A stretch of DNA of 64,000 nt. Source: Cognatishimia activa (GTDB lineage: Bacteria; Pseudomonadota; Alphaproteobacteria; Rhodobacterales; Rhodobacteraceae). The DNA is taken from NCBI RefSeq assembly GCF_001458335.1, contig NZ_CYTO01000024.1:62001-126000 (forward strand), written 5' to 3'. The position numbers and the translations under genes were made by a program. This document shows positions 7,275-15,894 of this stretch, one piece after another. How positions within the stretch are numbered: position 1 is the first letter of the stretch; each line of letters begins with the position of its first letter. The notes beneath the pieces are model-generated. The model worked only from the letters and a program-made list of their open reading frames with translations. It made no database searches and was not told the DNA's origin.

Positions 7275-9068
7275 ATGACAACTGATGAAGATGCCGCGAT
7301 TGCAAAATACGACGAACTCACTGAGAATCTCGAAAAAGTAGAGGAACTTTCTCAACGTTTGGTTGAGGTGATGTCTGGTCACACTCCTGTAAGGAGAGAG
7401 TTGACGGCTCCGAATCACGATGTTTTCACAAATGCCGCTACGGCATATTGGTCAGAAATGATCGAAAACCCTGCCAAGGTGTTTGAGCAACAAATGCAAT
7501 TCTGGGGAAAATCAGTTCAGCATTTCGTCGATGCCCAACAAGCGCTCTCCCAAGGCAAGCTAGAAGCACCCGAAGACAAAACCCCCACTGACCGCCGCTT
7601 TGCCAACCCGATGTGGCAGACCAACCCGTATTTCAATTTTATCAAACAGCAATACATGCTGAATGCAGAAGCCATTCGCAGCGCAGTTGATTCCTTGGAA
7701 GACATTCCATCCGTCGAACGCTCGCGTCTGAAATATTTCTCGGACCAGATTGTCGACATGATGGCGCCGACCAATTTCCTTGGCACAAACCCCGATGCGC
7801 TTGAGAAGGCCGTTGAGACGGACGGCAAATCCTTAATTGCGGGTCTGGAAAATCTGATCCGTGATCTGGAGTCCAACAATGGCGAATTGATCGTAAAGCT
7901 GGCGGATGAAGAGGCGTTTGAGCTTGGCAAGAACATCGCCACCTCGCCGGGCAAAGTCGTGTTCCGCAATCGCATGATGGAGCTGTTGCAATATTCTCCA
8001 TCTACAGATGAGGTGCATGAAATCCCGCTGGTGATCTTCCCGCCTTGGATCAACAAGTTCTACATTCTGGATCTGAAGGAAAAGAACAGCCTTATTAAAT
8101 GGCTTGTAGATCAGGGCTACACCGTCTTTGTGGTGAGCTGGGTGAATCCAGACTACTCCTTTGCCGAAGTGGGAATGGAGGAATACATCGAAGAAGGCTA
8201 TCTGACCGCCATCTCCGAGATCAAAAAGCTAACCAAGCAGAAACAGGTCAACGCCGTTGGCTACTGCATTGCTGGCACCACTTTGAACCTTACGTTGTCC
8301 TTGTTGAAGAAGCGCGGCGACAAGTCGGTTAAATCCGCAACCTTCTTTACGACCCTCACAGACTTTGCCGATCAGGGGGAGTTCACACCTTTCCTTCAGA
8401 ATGATTTTGTGGATGGGATTGAAGACGAAGCCAATGAACATGGCTTGCTGCGGTCCTTTATTATGCAGCGCACGTTTAGTTTCTTGCGCTCGAACGATCT
8501 GATCTACGGGCCCGCCATTCGCAGTTATATGATGGGTGAAGCGCCGCCGGCCTTCGATCTGCTTTATTGGAATGGGGACGGCTCCGGCCTGCCAGGCAAG
8601 ATGGTTGTCGAGTATTTGCGCGCTCTTTGTCAGGACAATGCGTTTGTGAATGAAGGCATCAAACTGTTCGGTGAAGAGCTGCATATCAGCGATGTGACCC
8701 TGCCGATCTGTTCTGTGACGTGTGAGACAGACCACATCGCGCGTTGGAAAGACTGCTATCGCGGCTTCAAGCAAACCAAGAGCAAGGACCGCACGTTCAT
8801 TGTTTCTGAGTCCGGCCATATCGCGGGGATCGTGAATCCGCCGAGCAAAAAGAAATATGGCCACTACACGCATAAAGATCTGAAGCTTGATGCGGATGAG
8901 TGGAAAGAAGCCGCGGATTTCACCGAAGGGTCTTGGTGGCCACGGTGGGACACATGGCTGTCATCTCGGTCGGGCAAGATGATTCCAGCGCGAGAACCGG
9001 GCGATTCGGAGCATCCGCCACTTGAGGATGCGCCAGGTAGCTACGTGAAGGTCCCGGCAACGCGCTGA
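7275..9068 (+). CDS. phaC: Class I poly(3-hydroxyalkanoate) synthase
   Basis: 597-residue PHA synthase that polymerises 3-hydroxybutyryl-CoA at the granule surface. The family signature PPWINKFYILDL is present, as is the lipase-like box GYCIAG with catalytic Cys331. The acid region is CSVTCETDHIARW and the histidine region is SESGHIAGIVNPP. Length and the N-terminal extension (about 180 residues before the catalytic fold) fit class I enzymes, which need no PhaE or PhaR subunit. The start ATG follows AGGATAAGG with somewhat wide spacing. phaP and phaR follow on the same strand, and phaZ diverges upstream. Confidence 0.96.
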   Translation: MTTDEDAAIAKYDELTENLEKVEELSQRLVEVMSGHTPVRRELTAPNHDVFTNAATAYWSEMIENPAKVFEQQMQFWGKSVQHFVDAQQALSQGKLEAPEDKTPTDRRFANPMWQTNPYFNFIKQQYMLNAEAIRSAVDSLEDIPSVERSRLKYFSDQIVDMMAPTNFLGTNPDALEKAVETDGKSLIAGLENLIRDLESNNGELIVKLADEEAFELGKNIATSPGKVVFRNRMMELLQYSPSTDEVHEIPLVIFPPWINKFYILDLKEKNSLIKWLVDQGYTVFVVSWVNPDYSFAEVGMEEYIEEGYLTAISEIKKLTKQKQVNAVGYCIAGTTLNLTLSLLKKRGDKSVKSATFFTTLTDFADQGEFTPFLQNDFVDGIEDEANEHGLLRSFIMQRTFSFLRSNDLIYGPAIRSYMMGEAPPAFDLLYWNGDGSGLPGKMVVEYLRALCQDNAFVNEGIKLFGEELHISDVTLPICSVTCETDHIARWKDCYRGFKQTKSKDRTFIVSESGHIAGIVNPPSKKKYGHYTHKDLKLDADEWKEAADFTEGSWWPRWDTWLSSRSGKMIPAREPGDSEHPPLEDAPGSYVKVPATR

Positions 9069-9092
9069 TTTCAATCGGAAAAGTCATTTATT

Positions 9093-9103
9093 CTGCAGTG
9101 CAG
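9093..9103. promoter_or_regulatory. PhaR-type operator 1 upstream of phaP
   Basis: CTGC-AGT-GCAG (CTGC-N3-GCAG). It is the first of two such palindromes, centre to centre 30 bases apart (about three helical turns), in the phaC-phaP gap. Confidence 0.65.
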
Positions 9104-9122
9104 CAAAAAAATCCTTGAAATG

Positions 9123-9133
9123 CTGCGCTGCAG
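9123..9133. promoter_or_regulatory. PhaR-type operator 2 upstream of phaP
   Basis: CTGC-GCT-GCAG (CTGC-N3-GCAG), 30 bases downstream of operator 1 and 65 bases before the phaP start codon. Two in-phase sites suggest cooperative repression of the phasin gene. Confidence 0.65.
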
Positions 9134-9197
9134 AAAGCATATTGTCGTCAGAAGAAACCAACGCGGGTCAGCCCGCATCTGATGAAGGACTAAGACA

Positions 9198-9638
9198 ATG
9201 GCTAAGACACAAGACATGACCGCCGTTCTGAAAGACATGATGGGCGCATTTCCGGTAGACACATCTGCACTGGACGACGCGTTCAAGAACACTGCAGAGC
9301 TGAACGAAAAGCTGGCAGGCGTTGCACTGGCAGCGGCAGAGAAATCTTCCGAGATCTCCTCTGGCTGGACAAAAGACACTTTGTCTAAACTGGCAGAAAT
9401 GTCCAAAGCGAAAGCAGAGCCAGCTGATTACGCAAAAGCGATGACTGATTTTGCTTCTGCACAGGCTGAAGTTGCTGCAGAAAACATGGCGGCATTTGCT
9501 GAAGTTGCGAAAAAAGTTCAGTCCGAGACTGTTGAGCTGGTAATGGCGGCTTCCAAAGAAGCAACTGAAGAAGCAACCGCAGCTGTTAAAAAAGCGACCG
9601 GTGAAGTGACTGCAGCTGCGAAAAAAGCAGCTAAGTAA
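9198..9638 (+). CDS. phaP: Phasin (PHB granule-associated protein)
   Basis: 146-residue, alanine- and lysine-rich, almost wholly helical protein with no cysteine and no signal peptide. The pattern DDAFKNTAELNEKLAGVALAAAEKSSEISSGWTKDTLSKLAEMSKAKAEPADYAKAMTDFASAQAEVAAENMAAFAEVAKK is that of the phasin family, which coats polyhydroxybutyrate granules. The C-terminus (residues about 120-146) is a run of alternating Ala, Lys and Thr. The ATG follows GAAGGACTAAGACA. The gene sits between phaC and phaR, is preceded by two PhaR-type palindromes and followed by its own terminator, so it is probably transcribed alone. Confidence 0.93.
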   Translation: MAKTQDMTAVLKDMMGAFPVDTSALDDAFKNTAELNEKLAGVALAAAEKSSEISSGWTKDTLSKLAEMSKAKAEPADYAKAMTDFASAQAEVAAENMAAFAEVAKKVQSETVELVMAASKEATEEATAAVKKATGEVTAAAKKAAK

Positions 9639-9673
9639 GCTTCTTAAAACGAATTTGGCCGTAAGGTCACATA

Positions 9674-9704
9674 GGGGCGAGCCTTGGCTCGCCCCTTCTT
9701 TTTG
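9674..9704 (+). terminator. Rho-independent terminator of phaP
   Basis: GGGGCGAGCC and GGCTCGCCCC form a perfect inverted repeat (9674-9683 and 9686-9695) followed by TTCTTTTTG. Confidence 0.88.
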
Positions 9705-9736
9705 TTTCTTTTTGTTCTGCACTCGCATAAGCTTTG

Positions 9737-9749
9737 CTGCAATGCTGCA
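9737..9749. promoter_or_regulatory. TGC-rich site upstream of phaR (possible autoregulation)
   Basis: TTGCTGCAATGCTGCAT lies just before the phaR start. It repeats the TGC element of the PhaR operators as CTGC-AAT-GCTGC but lacks the perfect GCAG half-site. It could be a weaker autoregulatory operator. Confidence 0.4.
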
Positions 9750-9767
9750 TAATAAGGGGGGCTATCT

Positions 9768-10325
9768 GTGACAGAAACCAATTCGCCGTTGCTGATAAAA
9801 CGCTATGCGAGCCGTCGGCTCTATAACACTGAAACCAGCGACTACGTTACATTGGATGACATTGCGACTTTCATACGTGAAGGGCGCGAGGTGCAGATTG
9901 TAGACCTTAAGACAGGCGACGACCTGACGCGACAATACCTTTTGCAAATCATCGCCGAGCACGAAAGCCGCGGCGAGAATATGTTGCCGATCAATGTGCT
10001 GACAGATCTGGTGCGTTCTTACACCACCCAAGCGTCAAGCGTTGTGCCACAGTTCTTGGCGCAAAGCTTTGAGATGCTGCGGGAAAGCCAGTCCAAGATG
10101 GTTGAGAATATGTCTTCCATGAATCCAATGAACCCAATGGCGGCCATGCAGGCTCAGCAAGAAGCGTTCATGAAAGCGATGGCCGGTAGCATGGGCAACT
10201 GGCCGGGCTCGACGACCCCTGGTGCAGGGGATGAAGCGGCGGAGCCTGAGGGCGAAGAAGAAGGGCTGGATGACATAAAGAAGCAACTGGCTGAACTTCA
10301 AGCCAAGCTTTCCAAGCTCTCTTAA
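9768..10325 (+). CDS. phaR: PHB synthesis repressor PhaR
   Basis: 185-residue polyhydroxyalkanoate-responsive repressor. The N-terminal PHB/PHA accumulation regulator DNA-binding domain is clear at residues about 8-65 (LIKRYASRRLYNTETSDYVTLDDI, then VQIVDLKTGDDLTRQYLLQII). The following accumulation-regulator domain contains ESRGENMLPINVLTDLVRSY and QFLAQSFEMLRESQSKM. A Met/Gln-rich linker and a predicted C-terminal coiled coil (LDDIKKQLAELQAKLSKLS) complete it. Known role of the family: binds DNA when PHB is absent and is titrated onto granules as they form, releasing phaP. The GTG start is preceded by AGGGGGG. Confidence 0.95.
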   Translation: MTETNSPLLIKRYASRRLYNTETSDYVTLDDIATFIREGREVQIVDLKTGDDLTRQYLLQIIAEHESRGENMLPINVLTDLVRSYTTQASSVVPQFLAQSFEMLRESQSKMVENMSSMNPMNPMAAMQAQQEAFMKAMAGSMGNWPGSTTPGAGDEAAEPEGEEEGLDDIKKQLAELQAKLSKLS

Positions 10326-10331
10326 AAACGA

Positions 10332-10359
10332 AAGGCCCCTCATCGGGGCCTTCTTTTTT
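10332..10359. terminator. Terminator between phaR and the convergent aminotransferase
   Basis: AAGGCCCC (10332-10339) and GGGGCCTT (10345-10352) surround TCATC and are followed by TTCTTTTTTC on the plus strand. The T-run favours phaR; the stem may also serve the convergent gene. Confidence 0.82.
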
Positions 10360-10368
10360 CTCTGCTGT

Positions 10369-11574
10369 TTATTCTGCAGGTGTTGGGGCCATCACATCTT
10401 TGATGGCTGCCAAGAGCACATCAGCAACCGCATCCAAATCCGGTTTCTTTAGTCGCGCAGGCAAACGCACGTCACATGCTTTCATCAGCATCGCGCGGGT
10501 TTTTGGCAATTCCGGTAGATCTTTGATGAACTGCCAGTTCCAGAAGGCGCGGGCATTATCTTTGCTTGCGCCAAAGACCTGCACTTTCAATCCGCGCGCC
10601 TGAGCTGCGTTTTGGAATGCGTTGACTTGATCATCGTCCATATCAACCAGATTGAACTGGATGGAATCCGGCGCACGCTCTTCCGGCGCAAGCTTGTTTG
10701 GGACTTGCAGCCATGCAGATGTGTTCAGGCGGTCCGCCACATAGTCGTGGTTCGCACGCCCATCGCGTACGCGCCGCGCCAGTTCCGGCAGCTGCGGACG
10801 GATGATCGCGGCGGACATGTTGGACAGGCGCAGATTATAAAGCGGCAGCTGGTTTTGCCACTTTTCAAAGGCCTGCTTGAGCTCGTCAGTATTGTCACCC
10901 GCGCGGGACTTATGTTTCTGCCAATTGTGCTCGTAAGCACCGGACATAATGACCATACGGGCAACGAGATCGGCGTGGTCGGTCACAAGAATGCCGCCTT
11001 CACCCGCGTTGATCAGCTTGTAGGACTGGAATGAGAAACAGCCGATCTTACCAATCGTGCCGATGTTGCGGCCATGCCACGTGGTGCCAAGGCTGTGGGC
11101 GGCATCTTCAATCACAGGGATATCGCGCGCCTCACACAGCGCCATAATCGCGTCCATGTCAGAGGTATGGCCGCGCATATGGCTGATGATGACGGCCTGC
11201 ACATTGGCGAGCTTTTCTTCAAAGTCTGCCATGTCGATACGGTAGTTTTCACCGACCTCACATAGGACCGGAGTGAGGTCTGCATGGGCGACGGACGAAG
11301 GGACCGCAGCGAAGGTAAAACCGGGGATCAGAACTTTGGAGTCACGCGGAAGTCCAAGCGATTTCAAAGACAGGAACAAAGCGGCGGAACAAGAGCTGAC
11401 CGCGAGGGCGTATTTGGTGCCTAATAGCTCTGCGAACTCAGATTCCAATAGCGAAACGGGAGCATCTTCTGGCGCGGTGTAGCGGAATAGATCGCCTGTT
11501 TGCAAAAGGCGTTCAACCTCGGCGCGGGCAGCTTCGGGGATGGGTTCAGCGGAATAGACGTCAGGAAGGGACAT
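10369..11574 (-). CDS. DegT/DnrJ/EryC1/StrS-family PLP aminotransferase
   Basis: 401-residue PLP-dependent enzyme of the sugar-aminotransferase fold. Seen: ALAVSSCSAALFLSLKSLG (cofactor phosphate loop), LIPGFTFAAVPSSVAHADLTPVLCEV, VIEDAAHSLG with Asp157 that contacts the pyridine ring, and CFSFQSYKLINAGEGG with Lys186 for the Schiff base. Most relatives aminate nucleotide-linked ketosugars, but this gene lies beside an amidotransferase and an amino-acid ABC transporter rather than sugar genes, so another amino-group transfer is possible. It lies 108 bases downstream of the amidotransferase gene on the same strand. Confidence 0.88.
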   Translation of the reverse strand: MSLPDVYSAEPIPEAARAEVERLLQTGDLFRYTAPEDAPVSLLESEFAELLGTKYALAVSSCSAALFLSLKSLGLPRDSKVLIPGFTFAAVPSSVAHADLTPVLCEVGENYRIDMADFEEKLANVQAVIISHMRGHTSDMDAIMALCEARDIPVIEDAAHSLGTTWHGRNIGTIGKIGCFSFQSYKLINAGEGGILVTDHADLVARMVIMSGAYEHNWQKHKSRAGDNTDELKQAFEKWQNQLPLYNLRLSNMSAAIIRPQLPELARRVRDGRANHDYVADRLNTSAWLQVPNKLAPEERAPDSIQFNLVDMDDDQVNAFQNAAQARGLKVQVFGASKDNARAFWNWQFIKDLPELPKTRAMLMKACDVRLPARLKKPDLDAVADVLLAAIKDVMAPTPAE

Positions 11575-11682
11575 AGTTTTCGCTTTGCTTAATTTAACTT
11601 TTCAGAATTCTAAATCTATCGAGTTAAGAAAACGAGTCCCTTTGCACGCATTCGGCAGAAAATCTCTCTTGTGGTTAGGATG

Positions 11683-12378
11683 TCACGCTTCGCCGTCGCG
11701 TGTGCGATTGCTCCGAAAAAAGTCGGCAATTTGGTCGCCCAGAATTTCATTGGCAACAGGGTGTTCAAGCCCTTCAAGGGCCGCATCAATCTTAGCCAAA
11801 TCCCCAACCTGATCGCTGCGGGTCATGATCAGACCTTCAATCATTTCAGCGCCAAATTCGGGGTGGGCTTGAACGGTGAATGCACGGTCCCCATAGATGA
11901 TCGCTGCGTGTTCGCACGTGGCGTTTGATGCGATGGTCAGCGCGCCCTCTGGTGCTTTGACCACCTGGTCTTGGTGCCACGCATTCAATGGCAGCTCGAC
12001 GCCGCCAAATTCGTACATCTTGCGTCCGACTTCCCAGCCACCCTCGTATTTTTCCACCGTGCCGCCAAGGGCTTGGGCGATCAGTTGGTGGCCGAAACAG
12101 ATGCCGACAATTGGGCGCGCGACGGTCACGGCTTCGCGCACAAAGTTTTCCAGTCGTCCAATCCAGTCATGGTCCTCATAGACCCCAAATCGAGAGCCGC
12201 TGATCAGCCAGCCATCGCAGTCATCAACAGAATTTGGGAATTCATTTTCAAAGACACTATAGCTTTCAAAGGTGAAGTCTTGGCCGCTGAGCAGGGCTTG
12301 AAACATGGCGTCATAATCGCCGGTCAGCTCTTGCAATTGCTCTGGGAACGCCCCGCACATTAGGATGCCAATCTTCAT
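11683..12378 (-). CDS. Class I glutamine amidotransferase-like protein
   Basis: 231-residue stand-alone class I glutamine amidotransferase domain. The nucleophile motif is IVGICFGHQLIAQALGG (Cys94), and the His-Glu pair is in VQAHPEFGAEMIEG. LISGSRFGVYEDHDWI matches the oxyanion-strand region. The group includes GMP-synthase-like proteins and gamma-glutamyl hydrolases of polyamine catabolism such as PuuD; the order of motifs suits the GMP synthase-like subgroup. It follows the ABC permease genes on the same strand with an 87-base gap, so it may hydrolyse or modify the imported compound. No ammonia-acceptor domain is attached. Confidence 0.87.
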   Translation of the reverse strand: MKIGILMCGAFPEQLQELTGDYDAMFQALLSGQDFTFESYSVFENEFPNSVDDCDGWLISGSRFGVYEDHDWIGRLENFVREAVTVARPIVGICFGHQLIAQALGGTVEKYEGGWEVGRKMYEFGGVELPLNAWHQDQVVKAPEGALTIASNATCEHAAIIYGDRAFTVQAHPEFGAEMIEGLIMTRSDQVGDLAKIDAALEGLEHPVANEILGDQIADFFRSNRTRDGEA

Positions 12379-12465
12379 GGGTACCTCTTGGAATCTTAGA
12401 TTTCGACGGGCGTTTTTGCCATGAAACGCGGCGATCGACCAGCGTTAAGTCTGAAAGCAAAACGC

Positions 12466-13272
12466 TCAGCGAATGAGGTTCAAGCGGAACTTTAACTTAG
12501 GCCGCGCCGCCTGTGGCAAATGCCGGTTGAGGCGTTTGTTGAATAGGCCGAACACAAAAATGATCATAAGAGTCAGTAGAATGAAATACATCGCCAAGAT
12601 CGGGTATGGGACGAATGGGTTAAACGTCTTATCAGCAAAGTAATTCGCGTAATAAAGCGCATCGCCTTGTTGTCGTTTCGCCGGGAATCCCGAGAAAAAC
12701 ACCAATGTTGTGGCGTGAAACAGAAAGATGCCTTCGTTGGTGTAGGCCGGCCACGCAAGGCGCATCATCGTTGGGAAGGTCACGCGCTTGAATCGGGTCC
12801 AACCGGTCATGCCATAGGCATCGGCCGCCTCAATGTCGCCCTTTGGAATAGAGAGCAGCGCACCGTAGAAAATCTCACCCGAATAGGCGGCCGTATTGCA
12901 GAACAGAACCACCAAAGCACCCAGCCATGCAGACGTGAACGGATCAAAGAAGCTTGAGACGCCCTTGAGGCTGAGGAACAGGAAATATCCAAAGAAGAAC
13001 TGGATAAAGAGCGGGCTGCCCCGGAAGATGAAAATGAACCATTCCGCAGGTTTGCGCAGCCAGCGATTGGGGCTGGCTTTGCCGACCGCGAGGGCCACCG
13101 CCAGAACGAAACCAGAGATCAGCGCAAATATCCCAAAGTAGGCGTTCCAGATCATACCAGAGCCGATTAGGGTGAATTGCTCACAAAGCGTGTATTCGCC
13201 ACGCGGCAAAAGCCGCTCACCATAGCCAAGAGAGCGAAAGGCGTAGGCCTGAATGGTCTCAAGACAGCTCAT
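12466..13272 (-). CDS. Amino-acid ABC transporter permease (HisM type)
   Basis: 268-residue inner-membrane permease of a polar amino-acid ABC transporter. It has about five hydrophobic helices and the coupling-helix motif IEAADAYGMTGWTRFKRVTFPTMMRLAWPAYTN. EWFIFIFRGSPLFIQFFFGYF is characteristic of the HisMQ/ArtMQ family. The start overlaps the stop of the preceding permease (ATGA), indicating coupling. With its partner it forms the heterodimeric channel. The 30-residue N-terminal extension before the first helix is longer than in most relatives. Confidence 0.9.
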   Translation of the reverse strand: MSCLETIQAYAFRSLGYGERLLPRGEYTLCEQFTLIGSGMIWNAYFGIFALISGFVLAVALAVGKASPNRWLRKPAEWFIFIFRGSPLFIQFFFGYFLFLSLKGVSSFFDPFTSAWLGALVVLFCNTAAYSGEIFYGALLSIPKGDIEAADAYGMTGWTRFKRVTFPTMMRLAWPAYTNEGIFLFHATTLVFFSGFPAKRQQGDALYYANYFADKTFNPFVPYPILAMYFILLTLMIIFVFGLFNKRLNRHLPQAARPKLKFRLNLIR

Positions 13273-14153
13273 GTGGCGGCCTTTCTTTGTGCTTCACCAC
13301 CGGCGGTGGCTTGGCCTTTGGTCAGGCGCTTCATGAGGCGATCTAGAGTGATTTCCGAAATCTTGGTCAAAGCCAAGTAGAACACCAAGAGCGCAAGGAA
13401 ATACCACATACGCCAATCGCCGTGCGGATAGTCGGTGAAGCGCGCGGATTTGGTGCCGCCAAGATCGCGCGCCCAATAGACGATGTCCTCAACTCCCAGC
13501 AGGAACAGGAGCGGCGTCGACTTGATCAATACCATCCAGAGGTTTGACAGGCCGGGCAGGGCGTAGACCCACATTTGCGGAACGAGGATCCGCCAAAAGG
13601 CTTGGCGGCGGGTCATCCCATAGGCTTCTGCGGTTTCCATCTGGCCACGGGGCACTGCGCGCATGGCGCCAAACAACACGTTGGCGGCAAAAGCCCCAAA
13701 GACAATGGCAAAGGTTAGAACCGCCAAGAAGAAGCCATAGGTCTCATGCACCCACTGCGGGGCTGAACTGAGCGGGAGTTTTGCGACGTCGCAGACCACA
13801 AATTCGACCCCGTTGCGTACCGGTTCCGTCCAGTCTGGGCATTTCACCTTGTGACGCAGCCATTCAAAACCTTGGTCTAAGGCGATGACAAAGAAGAGGA
13901 AAAACGCAATATCTGGCACACCGCGCACGATGTTGGTGTACCCCCATGCAAACCAACGCAGGGGAAGAATGCGCGAGCGTGCGGCGGTTGCGGCGCTAAA
14001 CCCAAACAGCAAAGCTGTCGGTGCGGTGATTGCCAATAACACCAGAACCACAATCACCGAGAAGTACATGCTGAAGTGCTTGCCAGTTGTCAGATAACAA
14101 CTCAGCCAAGTCAGACCTTCTAGGGTGGAGGGGTCGGTGCAATAAGAAAACAT
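13269..14153 (-). CDS. Amino-acid ABC transporter permease (HisQ type)
   Basis: 294-residue inner-membrane permease of the same ABC transporter. The motif YTNIVRGVPDIAFFLFFVI marks the family, and the coupling helix is METAEAYGMTRRQAFWRILVPQMWVYALPGLSNLW. A periplasmic insert of about 45 residues (RHKVKCPDWTEPVRNGVEFVVCDVAKLP) with two cysteines sits between helices, longer than in enteric HisQ. It starts 58 bases after the binding-protein gene, with a perfect 11-base-pair hairpin in between, and overlaps the next permease by 4 bases. Confidence 0.9.
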   Translation of the reverse strand: MFSYCTDPSTLEGLTWLSCYLTTGKHFSMYFSVIVVLVLLAITAPTALLFGFSAATAARSRILPLRWFAWGYTNIVRGVPDIAFFLFFVIALDQGFEWLRHKVKCPDWTEPVRNGVEFVVCDVAKLPLSSAPQWVHETYGFFLAVLTFAIVFGAFAANVLFGAMRAVPRGQMETAEAYGMTRRQAFWRILVPQMWVYALPGLSNLWMVLIKSTPLLFLLGVEDIVYWARDLGGTKSARFTDYPHGDWRMWYFLALLVFYLALTKISEITLDRLMKRLTKGQATAGGEAQRKAAT

Positions 14154-14173
14154 CGCAAGCCTTTAGATGCAAT

Positions 14174-14200
14174 CTGGCCCGCGAGTGGATCGCGGGCCAG
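14174..14200 (-). terminator. Intercistronic hairpin downstream of the binding-protein gene
   Basis: CTGGCCCGCGA and its exact complement TCGCGGGCCAG flank a 5-base loop between the binding-protein gene and the first permease gene. There is no T-run, so it is more likely an mRNA stabiliser that raises binding-protein yield than a full terminator. Confidence 0.6.
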
Positions 14201-14211
14201 CAGTGGTCACA

Positions 14212-14931
14212 TTAGAATTGGGAAGAGACCTGCCACTTGGCGATCAGCTCGTTCAAAGAGCCGTCTGCCTTCATGGAATCGATTGCCGCGTCAAATTTTC
14301 CGCGCAGCTCATCGTCAGATTCACGGAAGCCCATGCCAACACCGCCGCCTAGCGCTTCTTTGCGCTCAAGCATCACGAGGTCGCCACCTTCCATCACTGT
14401 GTCGAGGAAGGATTGGTCCGCCAGCACGGCATCAGCTTCGCCGTTGCGTACCGCTGCAACCGCTTCTTCAGGGGTCGCAAATTCCAGCAGGTCCCAGCCT
14501 TGTTCAGCCACAAAGCCTGCTTGGATGGTTGTTGCTTGAGCCGCGATGACGCCACCTTCAAGGTCAACATCTGTGTCCAGTGCCACATATGCGGATGGGT
14601 CTGGTGGGGTGTAACCTTGAGTGAAGTCGATGACTTCTTCACGTTCGTCAGTGATGGACATCCCCGCGATGATCGCATCGTAGTTGCCGGAAACGAGGTT
14701 CGGAATGATGGAATCCCAATCGTTCTTCACCCATTCACAGGTCAACTCTGCTCGCTTGCAAAGCTCGTCACCAAGCTCACGCTCAAAGCCGTCGATTTCG
14801 CCGGCGTCATTGACGAAGTTCCAAGGCTCATAAGCGCCTTCGGTACCAAGACGCACAACCGAATGGCTGCCCGACAGCGCCATGCCAGCAGAAAGCGCGA
14901 GTGCAGCGGTTCCTAGGATCAGTTTTTTCAT
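14212..14931 (-). CDS. Amino-acid ABC transporter substrate-binding protein (HisJ/LAO type)
   Basis: 239-residue periplasmic binding protein of the SBP_bac_3 family. The signal peptide is MKKLILGTAALALSAGMALSG. Ligand-site segments are VRLGTEGAYEPWNFV, the strongly conserved WDSIIPNLVSGNYDAIIAGMSITDERE, and DFTQGYTPPDP. Typical ligands are lysine, arginine, ornithine or histidine; Asp and Tyr positions fit a basic amino acid but cannot settle it. It lies 18 bases after the ATPase gene in the order ATPase, binding protein, permease, permease. Confidence 0.9.
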   Translation of the reverse strand: MKKLILGTAALALSAGMALSGSHSVVRLGTEGAYEPWNFVNDAGEIDGFERELGDELCKRAELTCEWVKNDWDSIIPNLVSGNYDAIIAGMSITDEREEVIDFTQGYTPPDPSAYVALDTDVDLEGGVIAAQATTIQAGFVAEQGWDLLEFATPEEAVAAVRNGEADAVLADQSFLDTVMEGGDLVMLERKEALGGGVGMGFRESDDELRGKFDAAIDSMKADGSLNELIAKWQVSSQF

Positions 14932-14949
14932 AAGTCACTCCTGTTGGTT

Positions 14950-15729
14950 TTATTCGGCGTAAGCAGTGGAAGATAGGAACTGCTTCAGCCGTTCTGATTT
15001 GGGAGCGCCAAACAATTGGTCAGGCGCACCTTCTTCTTCGATCAGACCTTGATGAAGGAAAACGACGTGGCTGCTGATGTCAGCCGCCATTTTCATATCG
15101 TGGGTCACAATCAACATCGTCCGGCCTTCTTCGGCCAGCGATTTGATCACTTTGATGACTTCCTGTTCGAGCTCTGGGTCCAGCGCAGATGTCGGCTCGT
15201 CAAACAAGAGGGCTTGTGGTTCCATACACAGACCACGGGCGATGGCGGCCCGTTGTTGTTGGCCACCGGAAAGCTGTGCCGGGTAGACATCGCATTTGTC
15301 GCCGATCCCGACGCGATCAAGATAAGCACGCGCTTTTTCTTCAACCTCGGCCCGATCGCGGCGCAGTACGGTCAGCGGTGCTTCCATGACATTTTGCAAA
15401 ATGGTCATGTGCGACCATAGGTTGAACTGCTGAAAAACCATCGACAGATTTGTACGAATGCGCAGGACCTGTTTTTGATCTGCTGGGACGCGCCCCGGTC
15501 CATGACCTTTCCATTCCACAGCCTCGCCTTGAAACAAGATGTCCCCTTGCTGGCTGTCTTCCAGCAGGTTCGCGCAGCGCAATATTGTGGATTTGCCCGA
15601 GCCCGAGCTGCCGATCAGGCTGACAACGTCGCCTTGATGTGCCGTGATATCAACGCCTTTGATGACTTCTAAGTCACCGTAAGCCTTGTGCAGGTCACGA
15701 ATTTCCAGCACCGGAGCAGTGTCTGTCAA
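14950..15729 (-). CDS. Amino-acid ABC transporter ATP-binding protein (HisP type)
   Basis: 259-residue ATPase driving the HisJQM-type transporter. Walker A is LIGSSGSGKSTILRC, the Q-loop is SMVFQQFNLWSH, the signature is LSGGQQQRAAIARG, and Walker B is ALLFDEPTSALDPE. The H-loop is IVTHDMKMA. The insertion EAVEWKGHGPGRVPADQKQVLRIRT before the Q-loop is typical of HisP. The start is TTG (15729) with GGGGA upstream; a nearby ATG is out of frame. It is the first gene of a minus-strand operon that may continue through the amidotransferase and the aminotransferase. Confidence 0.92.
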   Translation of the reverse strand: MTDTAPVLEIRDLHKAYGDLEVIKGVDITAHQGDVVSLIGSSGSGKSTILRCANLLEDSQQGDILFQGEAVEWKGHGPGRVPADQKQVLRIRTNLSMVFQQFNLWSHMTILQNVMEAPLTVLRRDRAEVEEKARAYLDRVGIGDKCDVYPAQLSGGQQQRAAIARGLCMEPQALLFDEPTSALDPELEQEVIKVIKSLAEEGRTMLIVTHDMKMAADISSHVVFLHQGLIEEEGAPDQLFGAPKSERLKQFLSSTAYAE

Positions 15730-15894
15730 AGCAGCGGGTCCCCATTAATTTTTATTCCTTAAACAATTGCACCCAAAAAATAACCGATTGCAACGTACAA
15801 TTCGGCTTACTTTGTCCATTTGGTCACATAATGAACGGAATAAACGTCAGGATGGCACTCGCGCCAAAATCTTTATCGCTATGGTTGTGTTTGC

